NCBI GenBank assembly: GCA_023247275.1
Contig: JAHFGT010000020.1
Span: 1-33,074, forward strand
Origin: Candidatus Omnitrophota bacterium
GTDB lineage: Bacteria; Omnitrophota; Gorgyraeia; Aquiviventales; Aquiviventaceae
DNA: 33,074 nt
Direction: 5' to 3'
Part shown: positions 14,655-22,254 of the stretch, piece by piece
Numbering within the stretch: position 1 is the first letter of the stretch
Layout of the letters: each line of letters opens with the position of its first letter
Translations under genes and position numbers: made by a program
The notes under the pieces: generated by a model
Database searches by the model: none
Told to the model about the DNA's origin: nothing
What the model saw: the letters and a program-made list of their open reading frames with translations, nothing else

Positions 14655-16132
14655 TAGCGTTGACCCGCCGTCGCCCAGTTGGGCGACCTCCCAGGTCTCC
14701 AGCGCAGATTCGGCTCGCGCGCGGCCTTGACGTCATCCAGTCGATTCACCGGTAACCGATGCGGCGCATGCCGGACCATCTCAGGATCCGACCGGACTTC
14801 GGCGATAATCTGCCCGAGCGCCTGCGCGAACTGATCCAGCGTCTCTTTGGATTCGGTTTCGGTCGGTTCGATCATCAACGCTTCTTCGACGATCAATGGG
14901 AAATAGACCGTCGGGGCATAGCATCCGTAGTCCAGTAGCCGTTTGGCCACATCCCAGGCATTCACCCCATGGGCGCGCACGGCTTTCATCGTGGCGACAA
15001 ATTCATGCAGGCACGCGCGGTCATAGGGCACCGGGCAGATTTCTTGCAGTTTGGTCTTGAGGTAGTTTGCGTTGATGATCGCCACCCGGCTGGCGCGGGA
15101 CAAGCCGTCGCGCCCCAAACTGCGAATATACGTATAAGCGCGAACCAGGACGCCGACGTTTCCATAGAACCCGTGCACACGACCAACCGAGGCGGTTCCC
15201 TCCTCTTGCCAGACGAGCGATTTACCGCGTTGCCGAACCCGCGGCAGTGGCAGCAGGTCGGCTAACGTTGACGTCACCCCCACCGGGCCTGCCCCTGGCC
15301 CGCCGCCGCCATGCGGGGTTGAAAAGGTCTTGTGCAGATTGAGTTGCAGAATATCAATCCCCATATCTCCAGGCCGGGCGACGCCTAAGAGCGCGTTCAT
15401 ATTCGCCCCATCCATGTAGACAAGGGCCTCCTGCTCATGCAGCAGCGCCGCGATGGTCTTGATGTCCCGCTCAAACAGTCCCAACGTGTTCGGGTTGGTG
15501 AGCATGAGCCCGGCCACATCGCCGGTGAGGCGGGCCTTCAACTCCCGCACGTCGATGAGTCCGTCAGGCCCAGAGGGCAGCTGCACCACAGAAAACCCTG
15601 ACAATGCGGCTGACGCCGGGTTGGTGCCATGCGCCGAATCCGGAATCAAGATCGTGGACCGATGACGTTGCTGTCGCCGGTGGTACGCGGCCATGATCTT
15701 CAGGCCGGTGAGTTCACCCTGCGCGCCCGCGGCTGGCTGTAGCGTAAACGCCGCCATACCGGTGATCGCACACAGCAGCTGTTCCAGTTCGTGCAGGAGC
15801 TGGAGGATTCCTTGCGTATGGGCGGCTGGCTGCAACGGGTGCAGCCAACTGAAACCCGGCAACGCGGCGACGCGCTCATTGACCCGTGGATTGTGTTTCA
15901 TGGTGCATGATCCGAGCGGGTAGAAGTGGGTGTCGATTGAGTAGTTGAGCTGTGACAGACGCGTGTAATGCCGGATGACATCCACTTCAGCCACCTCAGG
16001 CCATGTAGCGGCTGTCGCGCGCAACTGGTCGGGTGGAATGAACGCCGATGGATCGGATGGCGGTACATCATTTGGCGGCGGGACATACCCGCGTCGTCCT
16101 GGGATCGATCGTTCAAAGATGAGCGGTTCCAT
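14654..16132 (-). CDS. gcvPB: Glycine dehydrogenase (decarboxylating) subunit 2
   Basis: 492 residues. This is the PLP-bearing half of the two-subunit P-protein, with the lysine in QLNLHKTFSTPHGGGGPGAG. Other blocks are FYPLGSCTMKHNPRVNE near residue 70, DSAHGTNPASAAL and MDGANMNALLGVARPGD. With GcvPA it decarboxylates glycine and loads the aminomethyl group on the lipoyl arm of GcvH; the reaction is reversible. The stop/start junctions on both sides are TAATG with one-base overlaps, so gcvPA, gcvPB and the ligase gene are tightly coupled. Length is normal for the subunit. Confidence 0.96.
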   Translation of the reverse strand: MEPLIFERSIPGRRGYVPPPNDVPPSDPSAFIPPDQLRATAATWPEVAEVDVIRHYTRLSQLNYSIDTHFYPLGSCTMKHNPRVNERVAALPGFSWLHPLQPAAHTQGILQLLHELEQLLCAITGMAAFTLQPAAGAQGELTGLKIMAAYHRRQQRHRSTILIPDSAHGTNPASAALSGFSVVQLPSGPDGLIDVRELKARLTGDVAGLMLTNPNTLGLFERDIKTIAALLHEQEALVYMDGANMNALLGVARPGDMGIDILQLNLHKTFSTPHGGGGPGAGPVGVTSTLADLLPLPRVRQRGKSLVWQEEGTASVGRVHGFYGNVGVLVRAYTYIRSLGRDGLSRASRVAIINANYLKTKLQEICPVPYDRACLHEFVATMKAVRAHGVNAWDVAKRLLDYGCYAPTVYFPLIVEEALMIEPTETESKETLDQFAQALGQIIAEVRSDPEMVRHAPHRLPVNRLDDVKAAREPNLRWRPGRSPNWATAGQR

Positions 16133-17475
16133 TAGACGGCGTGTTTCAGGATCTTGATCAGTCGGTCGATCGAGTCGCGGCTGATGAGCTCAGTCACGCA
16201 CCAGAGCGTGGCTTGGGGCCAGAGAGGATACCAATGGGCCAAGCGATAGCCGCCGACAACGCCGGCGCGTAGCAACCGACGCTGGATCGACTCCAGATCG
16301 ATCGCCGGGTCGGCCTGCAGCGTGAACTCGTTGAAAAACGGTTGATCCCACATCAGGCGCAGCCATGGAATGGTGCACAACTGTTCTTGCGCGTAGTGAG
16401 CTTTGTCAAGATTCAGTCGGGCCAGTTCCGCCAGCCCGCGCGGACCTACCAGCGCCATGAAGATCGTCGCCCGCAGCGCCAACCAGCCTTCGTTGGTGCA
16501 GATATTCGAGGTGGCCCGCTCTCGCCGAATGTGTTGCTCGCGGGTCTGCAACGTTAAGGTATAGCCGCGTCGGCCGCTCTGGTCCACCGTACAGCCGGCC
16601 AGCCGCCCAGGGATCCGACGCGTGAGCGCGTTGGTCGTCGTGAACAACCCTAGCCCAGGTCCGCCATAGGCCGGCGGGCTCCCGAAGCATCGGCCCTCTG
16701 CGACGGCGATATCCGCGTCGTACGCGCCAGGCGGCTGCAGCACACCCAGGCTGATCGGATAGACCGAAGCCACGAACAACGCTCCCACCCGATGCGCCAG
16801 TTCGCCAGCCTGGGTCATCGGCTCCAGACACCCACACGCATTTGGTTGCTGCAGAATCACCGCCGCGACATCGTCGCCCAGCGCCTTGCCCAATGCCTCA
16901 AGGTCGGTGACCCCATTGACGCTGGGAATCTCCTGGATCACCGCCTGCGCGCCACTCAGATAGGTTGCGATCACCTGGCGCGCGTGCGGGTGCACCACCT
17001 CGGACACGAGAATTCGCGGCCGCTGGGTGGCGCGAATCGCCATGACAGCCGATTCGGCGACGCTGGACGCCCCGTCATAGAGTGAGGCGTTCGCCACGTC
17101 CATCTGGAACAGCTCGCAGACCATCGTCTGAAACTCATAGATCGCCTGCAGCGTGCCTTGGCTGGCCTCGGCTTGATACGGGGTGTAGGGGGTCAACCAC
17201 TCGCCGCGCGCCGCCAGCGAGTCCACCGCGGTTGGGATTCCATGCGCATAGCTGCCAGCGCCTAAGAATGCTGTCGCCTGCTTGAGCGAGACGTTCTTCG
17301 CGGCCAACTGTTCGCCCAGCTGGACCACGTCAGCCTCTGATAATCCTGGCAACAGATCGAGCGCTCGGATTCGAAGTTCAGCTGGCACATCGGCTAGTAA
17401 CTGGTCGAAGGAATCAACACCGATCGTCTGCAGCATCTGCTGCAATTGTTCCTCAGTATTCGGGGCGTAATCCAT
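16132..17475 (-). CDS. gcvPA: Glycine dehydrogenase (decarboxylating) subunit 1
   Basis: 447 residues, matching the N-terminal-half P-protein subunit. Recognisable parts are YAPNTEEQLQQMLQTIGVDS at the start, FLGAGSYAHGIPTAVDSLA near 70, and YTPYQAEASQGTLQAIYEFQ (98-117). NASLYDGASSVAESAVMA, PPAYGGPGLGLF and TSNICTNEGWLALRA follow. It pairs with GcvPB to form the glycine-decarboxylating enzyme. A 132-base gap with an inverted-repeat element separates it from gcvH, the widest gap inside the one-carbon cluster, while it overlaps gcvPB by one base. It may therefore have its own expression signal in that gap, though none is clear to me. Confidence 0.96.
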   Translation of the reverse strand: MDYAPNTEEQLQQMLQTIGVDSFDQLLADVPAELRIRALDLLPGLSEADVVQLGEQLAAKNVSLKQATAFLGAGSYAHGIPTAVDSLAARGEWLTPYTPYQAEASQGTLQAIYEFQTMVCELFQMDVANASLYDGASSVAESAVMAIRATQRPRILVSEVVHPHARQVIATYLSGAQAVIQEIPSVNGVTDLEALGKALGDDVAAVILQQPNACGCLEPMTQAGELAHRVGALFVASVYPISLGVLQPPGAYDADIAVAEGRCFGSPPAYGGPGLGLFTTTNALTRRIPGRLAGCTVDQSGRRGYTLTLQTREQHIRRERATSNICTNEGWLALRATIFMALVGPRGLAELARLNLDKAHYAQEQLCTIPWLRLMWDQPFFNEFTLQADPAIDLESIQRRLLRAGVVGGYRLAHWYPLWPQATLWCVTELISRDSIDRLIKILKHAV

Positions 17476-17502
17476 GTTCCCCGCCTCACTCCGTTCGGCG
17501 GC

Positions 17503-17590
17503 GTGAACAGGTGTACCAGTGTACAGGTGAACCGGTCGTCAAGCCGCATGTTGACAACCTGTACACCCGCACACCTGTACACCTGTACAC
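17503..17590. repeat. Inverted repeat of CAGGTG-type units between gcvH and gcvPA
   Basis: The left arm (17503-17535) carries GTGAACAGGTGTACC and GTGTACAGGTGAACC; the right arm (17557-17590) carries three CCTGTACAC units on the plus strand, the complement of the left units. About 20 bases separate the arms. A related element lies at 28550-28633; both start GTGAAC and end CACCTGTACACGA, which suggests one dispersed family. Confidence 0.7.
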
Positions 17591-17607
17591 GAATAGTCTC
17601 GACATGA

Positions 17608-17997
17608 TTAATGGGTTTCTGCTTGGAGTTGTTTGGTGTACTGTTCAGCCGTCATCAGTCTCGTGAATTCGTCCGGGCTGACTGGGGAGATGGTATACAA
17701 CCATCCGACCCCGTAACAGTCCTGATTGACCACTTGCGGATTCTTGGAGACCGAGTCGTTCACGCGAGCGATCGTTCCAGACACTGGCGCATAAATGTCG
17801 AAGGCGGCTTTCACCGATTCAATGACGGCGACCGCCTCGCCCTGTTTCACCGACCGGCCCACGTTCGGCAATTCGACGAACACCACATCGCGCAGCTCTT
17901 CCTGCGCATGGACGGTGATTCCCACGACCGCCTCCCCGCCTTCTCGACGCACCCATTCGTGTGTCTTGGTGTAGAGCAGATGGTCAGGAGTCGACAT
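17608..17997 (-). CDS. gcvH: Glycine cleavage system H protein
   Basis: 129 residues. The lipoyl lysine is K63 in VIESVKAAFDIYAP, and LYTKTHEWVR opens the protein as in all family members. GcvH shuttles the aminomethyl group between the P, T and L proteins on its lipoyl arm. Its ATG lies inside the gcvT end (14-base overlap), so it is coupled to gcvT. The lipoylation enzyme is likely the ligase-like protein at 13971-14654. No L-protein (dihydrolipoyl dehydrogenase) gene is present in the window, so that subunit must come from elsewhere. Confidence 0.97.
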   Translation of the reverse strand: MSTPDHLLYTKTHEWVRREGGEAVVGITVHAQEELRDVVFVELPNVGRSVKQGEAVAVIESVKAAFDIYAPVSGTIARVNDSVSKNPQVVNQDCYGVGWLYTISPVSPDEFTRLMTAEQYTKQLQAETH

Positions 17998-19150
17998 GTG
18001 TCGTCAGCCTTCCTGGTGTTGGTGAGTTCGCCAACGCCGGTTGTCTGGGGTCCCCTTTCCAGAACGGTAGCTTCACAATCGTTCCGGTATACCATTGGTT
18101 GCGGACGGTGAACCGTACCGATGTACCGGGTGCAGCAGAGGCGGGCTCGACATAGCCCATTCCGAGCGGCTTGGCCAGGACCGGACTATACGTCCCGCTG
18201 GTCACTTGACCAATCCGTGTTGGCACGCCGTCTGAAACCGCGAACAGCGCGGTCCCGGTCCTAGGCACCGGGCCTTGGGACAACTCAAATCCGACGAACG
18301 CTCTGGTCACACCGGTCTGGCGTTGCTGGACCAGCGCCGACTTGCCAATAAACTCCGGCTTATTGATGGCAACCGTCCATCCGAGCCCGACCTCCCATGG
18401 GCTGGTTGCGGAATCCATGTCGGTCCCGTACAGGCGCAGGCCAGCTTCGATTCGTAACGTATCGCGCGCCCCCAGGCCGATGGGCTGGATTCCGAGCGGC
18501 TTGGCGGCGGCCAACACCATGTCCCACACCCGGACCGCGTGCCGGTCGGGGAGAAACAATTCAAATCCGTCGCTCCCGGTGTACCCAGTCCGGGCCAAAC
18601 AGGCGTCAGGTCCCATCGTTCGGATGGGCGCAATTTCAAATCGCGCCAGACTGGTCACCTTTGCATCGAGGACCTGCTCCAAAACCCGACAGGCTGTTGG
18701 CCCTTGGACCGCCACGATCGATCGACCCTCGCTGAGATCTGCGATGGTAGTCTGCCCGATGCCGTGCGACTGCATCCACGCCACATCGATAGCCCGGTTC
18801 GCGCAATTGACGATCACCAGATAGGCTTCCGGCCCGATACAGTACACGATGAGATCATCAATGATCCCACCCGACTCGTTCAGCATGAGGGTGTAGCAGG
18901 CTCGGCCTTGTGGCAGTTGACTGACATCGCTGGTCATGAGCCGGTTGAGTGTCTGGCTGGCCTGAGGACCAGTCACGAACACCTGCCCCATATGCGAAAT
19001 GTCAAAGATCCCTAGGGCTTGGCGGACCGCTCGGTGCTCATCCAGGATGCTGGTGTAATACAGAGGCATCTCCCATCCATGGAAGTCGGTCATCTTCGCG
19101 CCGAGTTGACGGTGCCGATCATACAATGCGGTCTTCTGTGGAGACATCAT
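17984..19150 (-). CDS. gcvT: Glycine cleavage system aminomethyltransferase (T protein)
   Basis: 388 residues from the ATG at 19150 (the next codon is also ATG; another ATG eight codons upstream at 19174 is possible). Family blocks are TALYDRHRQLGAKMTDFHGWEMP, GIFDISHMGQ, DDLIVYC and ARTGYTGSDGFELF. GLGARDTLRIEAGLRLYGTD follows and GYVEP lies near the end. It moves the methylene unit from GcvH to tetrahydrofolate, releasing ammonia. The start region has only a GAGAGAG purine run, so the exact start is uncertain. It follows metF after a short repeat-containing gap and overlaps gcvH by 14 bases. About 20 C-terminal residues (DPRQPALANSPTPGRLTTHV) extend beyond the usual end. Confidence 0.95.
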   Translation of the reverse strand: MMSPQKTALYDRHRQLGAKMTDFHGWEMPLYYTSILDEHRAVRQALGIFDISHMGQVFVTGPQASQTLNRLMTSDVSQLPQGRACYTLMLNESGGIIDDLIVYCIGPEAYLVIVNCANRAIDVAWMQSHGIGQTTIADLSEGRSIVAVQGPTACRVLEQVLDAKVTSLARFEIAPIRTMGPDACLARTGYTGSDGFELFLPDRHAVRVWDMVLAAAKPLGIQPIGLGARDTLRIEAGLRLYGTDMDSATSPWEVGLGWTVAINKPEFIGKSALVQQRQTGVTRAFVGFELSQGPVPRTGTALFAVSDGVPTRIGQVTSGTYSPVLAKPLGMGYVEPASAAPGTSVRFTVRNQWYTGTIVKLPFWKGDPRQPALANSPTPGRLTTHVDS

Positions 19151-19167
19151 CTCTCTCGAATTGAAAC

Positions 19168-19206
19168 GAGCCATTGAGCTACTGAGCCATTGAGCGTCCT
19201 CAATGG
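19168..19206. repeat. Direct repeat and hairpin at the metF-gcvT junction
   Basis: The 12-base unit GAGCCATTGAGC occurs at 19168-19179 and again at 19184-19195, a 16-base period. The second copy also pairs with CTCAATGG to form an 8-bp hairpin (19187-19206, 4-base loop) that covers the metF stop codon. It may modulate translation of gcvT or protect the message end; no function is shown. Confidence 0.5.
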
Positions 19207-20120
19207 GCGACTCCTGATTCCTTCAAGATGTCCGGGATCAGGTCTTCCCATCCCAGCGCATACAGATGGATCCCATCCGCGATGTCTTTGACCGCCCGGA
19301 TCAGCTCGGCGGTGACCTTCACGCATTCGGCTCGCTGATCACCCGCCTGCTCAAACCGCGTGATCAGCGGCTCAGGGACATGGATTCCCCAGACATGTTC
19401 ATTCATGTACCGAGCCATCTTTGCCGATTTCACTAACAAAATTCCCGCGAGCACAGGTTTCCCAAACGGCTTTGCCCGGGCCATGAACTGTTGCAATGGA
19501 ACCGCATCGAACACCGCCTGTGTCTGGAAAAATTGCGCGCCGCCAGCCACCTTTGCCTGAAACTTCTGCAGCTCAACGTCCAGATCTTTCGCGCCAGGAT
19601 CTGCGGCTGCGCCGATGCAAAAGCTGGGTGAGCCGGCGAGCGGTTTGCCGGCCATGTCCTGGCCTTGGGTCAACCCGCTGGCCACGTGCATCAGTGCGGC
19701 GGAATTGATGTCGAATACCGGTTTGGCCTCTGGATGATCGCCGGCTTTGGGATCATCACCGGTCAACAGCAGGAGGTTGCGGATTCCAAGGATCGCCGCC
19801 CCTAAGAGGTCGGCTTGCAAGGCCAGGCGGTTGCGATCACGACACGTCATTTGCAGGATCGGGTCGATTCCAGCATCCAACACCGCCGTAGCGACCGCCA
19901 GCGAACATGCCCGCATGATGGCGCCAGAGCCATCCGTCACGTTGATCGCATCGACCACGTCGCGCACACGGTCCACCGAGTCGAGGATGTCGGTCAGATC
20001 GATTCCCTTCGGCGGGTTGACTTCCATGGTGATGAGACATCTCTTGCCCAGCCTGTCCTGGAACCGATTCACTGGCATCGTCATCATGCGCGCATCGTCT
20101 TTCGTTGATGACCCGGTCAT
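19200..20120 (-). CDS. metF: 5,10-methylenetetrahydrofolate reductase
   Basis: 306 residues. It has the MetF barrel pattern: ITMEVNPPKG near residue 30 with the family glutamate, and DGSGAIMRACSLAVA. PILQMTCRDRNRLALQADLLG, RNLLLLTGDDPKAGDHPEAK, FFQTQAVFD and PVLAGILLVKS follow. Family role: FAD-dependent reduction of methylene-THF to methyl-THF with NAD(P)H or another donor, supplying methyl groups for methionine. The two core-MetE genes lie in the same direction further on. The ATG overlaps the DUF2059 stop as ATGA; alternative ATGs eleven and twelve codons later have no better ribosome site. Two methionine-rich residues (MMTM) precede the conserved part. Confidence 0.9.
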   Translation of the reverse strand: MTGSSTKDDARMMTMPVNRFQDRLGKRCLITMEVNPPKGIDLTDILDSVDRVRDVVDAINVTDGSGAIMRACSLAVATAVLDAGIDPILQMTCRDRNRLALQADLLGAAILGIRNLLLLTGDDPKAGDHPEAKPVFDINSAALMHVASGLTQGQDMAGKPLAGSPSFCIGAAADPGAKDLDVELQKFQAKVAGGAQFFQTQAVFDAVPLQQFMARAKPFGKPVLAGILLVKSAKMARYMNEHVWGIHVPEPLITRFEQAGDQRAECVKVTAELIRAVKDIADGIHLYALGWEDLIPDILKESGVAH

Positions 20121-20758
20121 GGCGTCGCGGGTTGACTCGCTGGTGCCGACGGTCCGGTGTCGTGAGTCGGCGTGTGCTGCGTGGTGGCCGATGTCGTGGG
20201 ACGCCGCAGCCGCTCTGTTTCTTCTGCGAGGATCTGTTTCATCAAGGCCATCACCTTTGGCTGAAGGAGCTCGCTGGTGTGCTGCATCGAGGACCGCATC
20301 AGATCTGGCATGACCTGAATCGTTTTCTGACCCGTGGGGGATCGGTAGAACGTGACCAGATTTTGCAATTCTTCCGTCGTGAAGTACTGATCATACAGCG
20401 GTTCGGCGACCTGCTCCATGATGGCGGGGAGATCAATCTGCTGCGTGTACAATTCGCGGAACCGCTGCAGGGTGTGTTGTTGTTCCTCCACCGCCAGTTT
20501 GCTGAACTGTTCTTTGGACAGACCCTGGGGACTACTGGTGAGCTGCGGTTCCATCTCTTGGATCATCTGCGCGTAGTTGTGTTCCATCTGGGTCAACATC
20601 ACATCAACCGTCCGGCTCGTCAGATTTTTCGACTGGGTGATGTCCAGCAGCTGATGGATCAACTGCCGTTTCTCCGGCACGATCGTAACCGGCTCAGCAT
20701 GGAGCGGCCAGGCCCATAGCAACACCAGGAGGCCTCCCACCTTCGTGCTCCATGCCAT
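20117..20758 (-). CDS. DUF2059-type secreted protein of unknown function
   Basis: 213 residues. The ATG at 20758 has AAGGA nine bases upstream and opens a signal peptide: MAWSTKVG, then GLLVLLWAWPLHA with a cleavage site after Ala near residue 21. The mature part is helical, with the DUF2059-like core PLYDQYFTTEELQNLVTFYR and SPTGQKTIQVMPDLM, followed by LMKQILAEE. A Thr/Pro/Ala-rich tail follows (after about residue 185). It is probably periplasmic. Its role is unknown; it lies inside the folate cluster, 25 bases after folD and overlapping metF by four, so it is co-expressed with cytosolic one-carbon enzymes without an obvious reason. Confidence 0.8.
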   Translation of the reverse strand: MAWSTKVGGLLVLLWAWPLHAEPVTIVPEKRQLIHQLLDITQSKNLTSRTVDVMLTQMEHNYAQMIQEMEPQLTSSPQGLSKEQFSKLAVEEQQHTLQRFRELYTQQIDLPAIMEQVAEPLYDQYFTTEELQNLVTFYRSPTGQKTIQVMPDLMRSSMQHTSELLQPKVMALMKQILAEETERLRRPTTSATTQHTPTHDTGPSAPASQPATP

Positions 20759-20783
20759 GTGCTCTGTCCTTCTCAGTTCTTGA

Positions 20784-21644
20784 TTAGTGCTGACGGCCTG
20801 CCATCTGTAGTTTGAAAGCTTCAACGGTATTCTTCATGACCATCATGACCGTCACTGGGCCGACTCCGCCTGGGACTGGAGAGATGCAGGCGGCGCGTTG
20901 ACGGGCTGTCTCAAATTCGACATCGCCGACGACATGTCCATGGACCACATTGATCCCCACATCAATGACGACAGCCCCAGGCCGGATCCAGGCCCCGCGA
21001 ATCAACGCCGGGCGGCCCACCGCAACGACTAACACTTCGGCCCGGCGGACATGGTCCTCAAGGCGGCCGGCTTGATCCGTGCCAACATGGCAGATGGTGG
21101 TCGTGGCCAACTTATCGAGCAGCAGCATGCTGACCGGACGGCCCACGATCTCGCTATGGCCCACGACCACCGCCTCTTTTCCGGCCAGCTCGATTCCGGT
21201 CGTGTCAATGAGCTCCATCACGGCGAGCGCGGTGCATGAGCCGATCCGAGCCTTGGCAAAGAACCGTCGGGCCGAGTTGTGCGGGTGAATGCCCTCGATA
21301 TCTTTTTGGGGGTCGATGACGGAGGAAATCTGCTGCGCGTCGATCTGGGGCGGCATGGGCTGGTGGACAAAGATCCCATGGATCGCCGGATCGTCGTTCC
21401 ATTGCTGAATGATCCGCTCCACATCGGTTTGGCTGGCATTTGTCGGGCACACCACATGCGTGGTGGCAATCGCTAATGCCCTGGCTTGTGCGAATTGCGC
21501 GGCTTGATACACGGCTGAGGCTGGCGTGCGGAAGCTCAGAATGGCCAGCATTGGCCGGTGACGAAAGGTCAGCAATTGGTGCTGCAACTGCTGTTTGAGA
21601 CGTTCTGCAATGGCCTTTCCATCCAACACGACGGCGGTGGCCAT
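20784..21644 (-). CDS. folD: FolD-family methylene-THF dehydrogenase, probably without cyclohydrolase activity
   Basis: 286 residues from the ATG at 21644 (another ATG ten codons upstream overlaps fchA). The NAD(P) domain is well conserved: VVVGHSEIVGRPVSMLLL (159-176), VIDVGIN (226-232), GDVEF and ISPVPGGVGPVTVMM (254-268). Residues known to drive the cyclohydrolase step are all changed. The catalytic lysine of YxxxK is Q50 (VYQAAQ), the glutamine of VQLPLP is H94 (FVHQPMP), and the second aspartate of KDVDG is E117 (KDIEG). The tyrosine Y46 remains. The natural reading is a mono-functional dehydrogenase, with cyclohydrolase supplied by fchA just upstream. Lys-to-Gln at this position in the human enzyme removes cyclohydrolase but keeps dehydrogenase activity. 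Confidence 0.9.
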   Translation of the reverse strand: MATAVVLDGKAIAERLKQQLQHQLLTFRHRPMLAILSFRTPASAVYQAAQFAQARALAIATTHVVCPTNASQTDVERIIQQWNDDPAIHGIFVHQPMPPQIDAQQISSVIDPQKDIEGIHPHNSARRFFAKARIGSCTALAVMELIDTTGIELAGKEAVVVGHSEIVGRPVSMLLLDKLATTTICHVGTDQAGRLEDHVRRAEVLVVAVGRPALIRGAWIRPGAVVIDVGINVVHGHVVGDVEFETARQRAACISPVPGGVGPVTVMMVMKNTVEAFKLQMAGRQH

Positions 21645-21663
21645 TGCTCGCGCTGCGCCTATC

Positions 21664-22173
21664 TCAACGCTCATGCCGTTGGGCCGCCATGGCCAGTCGG
21701 CGATGGATCTGTTGCCGATAGGAGGGGTCACCCAGCCAGGCCAGGTTAATCTGGATAAATCCGTGGGCCGCAGCCGCAGCCGCGGCGGCAAAGGCAAGCG
21801 CACAGCGCACGTCGGACTGGAACTGCGGCCGAATCGCTCGTCGCGCTCGTCGGCCGAACCGCTGAACCGCGTAAGCCTGTTCCATCACGCGGCATGGCAC
21901 GTCGATCGCGTGGCGCAGGGCTTGGCGAAACTGTGCCGGGCGATCAGACCGCATGGCGGCAATGACCTTGGAAAAGACCACCGCATCCTGCTCGACCAGC
22001 CGGGTACACCGGCGGCGAATGGTACGTAATCGATTCGCCTGACCCGGGTCGAGCGTGAGCTTTTCCAGCAGCGCGGCTGATGCGGCGACACCAAGCGCTG
22101 CGACACTGCCCCCGCCGATCCACGATCCGCGACGGGCAACCTGGCTCAAAAAACGTTCAAGCGATGGGTCCAA
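21664..22173 (-). CDS. fchA: Methenyl-THF cyclohydrolase / formiminotransferase-cyclodeaminase-like protein
   Basis: 169 residues from a TTG at 22173. This start is chosen because AGAGGA lies five bases upstream and because an ATG at 22209 lies over the -10 box of the promoter and would not be transcribed. The family signature GGGSVAAL is at about residues 20-27. LVEQDAVVFSKVIAAM and SDVRCALAFAAAAAAAAHGFIQINL follow. Members convert methenyl-THF and formyl-THF (FchA) or deaminate formimino-THF; no formiminotransferase domain is attached. Its place directly before a FolD with altered cyclohydrolase residues favours the FchA role. It heads the one-carbon block. Confidence 0.83.
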   Translation of the reverse strand: MDPSLERFLSQVARRGSWIGGGSVAALGVAASAALLEKLTLDPGQANRLRTIRRRCTRLVEQDAVVFSKVIAAMRSDRPAQFRQALRHAIDVPCRVMEQAYAVQRFGRRARRAIRPQFQSDVRCALAFAAAAAAAAHGFIQINLAWLGDPSYRQQIHRRLAMAAQRHER

Positions 22174-22207
22174 CGGGTTCCTCTGCGACGACGTGTAGGT
22201 AAAAAAC

Positions 22208-22236
22208 ATTATATGTGAAACTTTTCACAGATTCAA
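22208..22236 (-). promoter_or_regulatory. Sigma70-type promoter for the fchA-folD one-carbon block
   Basis: On the minus strand TTGAAT (22236-22231) and a perfect TATAAT (22213-22208) are separated by exactly 17 bases. Transcription would start near 22201, giving a leader of about 27 bases before the TTG start of fchA. It stands out sharply in a GC-rich region. The spacer contains the palindrome listed separately. Confidence 0.78.
22213..22230 (-). promoter_or_regulatory. Rex-type operator overlapping the fchA promoter spacer
   Basis: The 18 bases read ATGTGAAACTTTTCACAG on the plus strand: TGTGAA and TTCACA half-sites with a 4-base centre. The Rex consensus is TTGTGAA-N4-TTCACAA, matched at all positions except the two outermost. 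A repressor here would cover the region between -35 and -10. The Rex gene is in the same window at 2746-3411. Confidence 0.7.
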
Positions 22237-22254
22237 CGAACAGGAATGGACGGG

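Noticed and set aside
17503-17590. CRISPR-like array
   Set aside because: Units are short, arranged as an inverted repeat without regular unique spacers, and no cas gene is present.
17984-19206. Glycine riboswitch before gcvT
   Set aside because: The gap before gcvT is under 50 bases, too short for the aptamer, and no such fold is visible before fchA either.
22174-22209. ATG at 22209 as the fchA start
   Set aside because: It overlaps the TATAAT box, so it would lie upstream of the predicted transcription start; the TTG at 22173 has a ribosome site.
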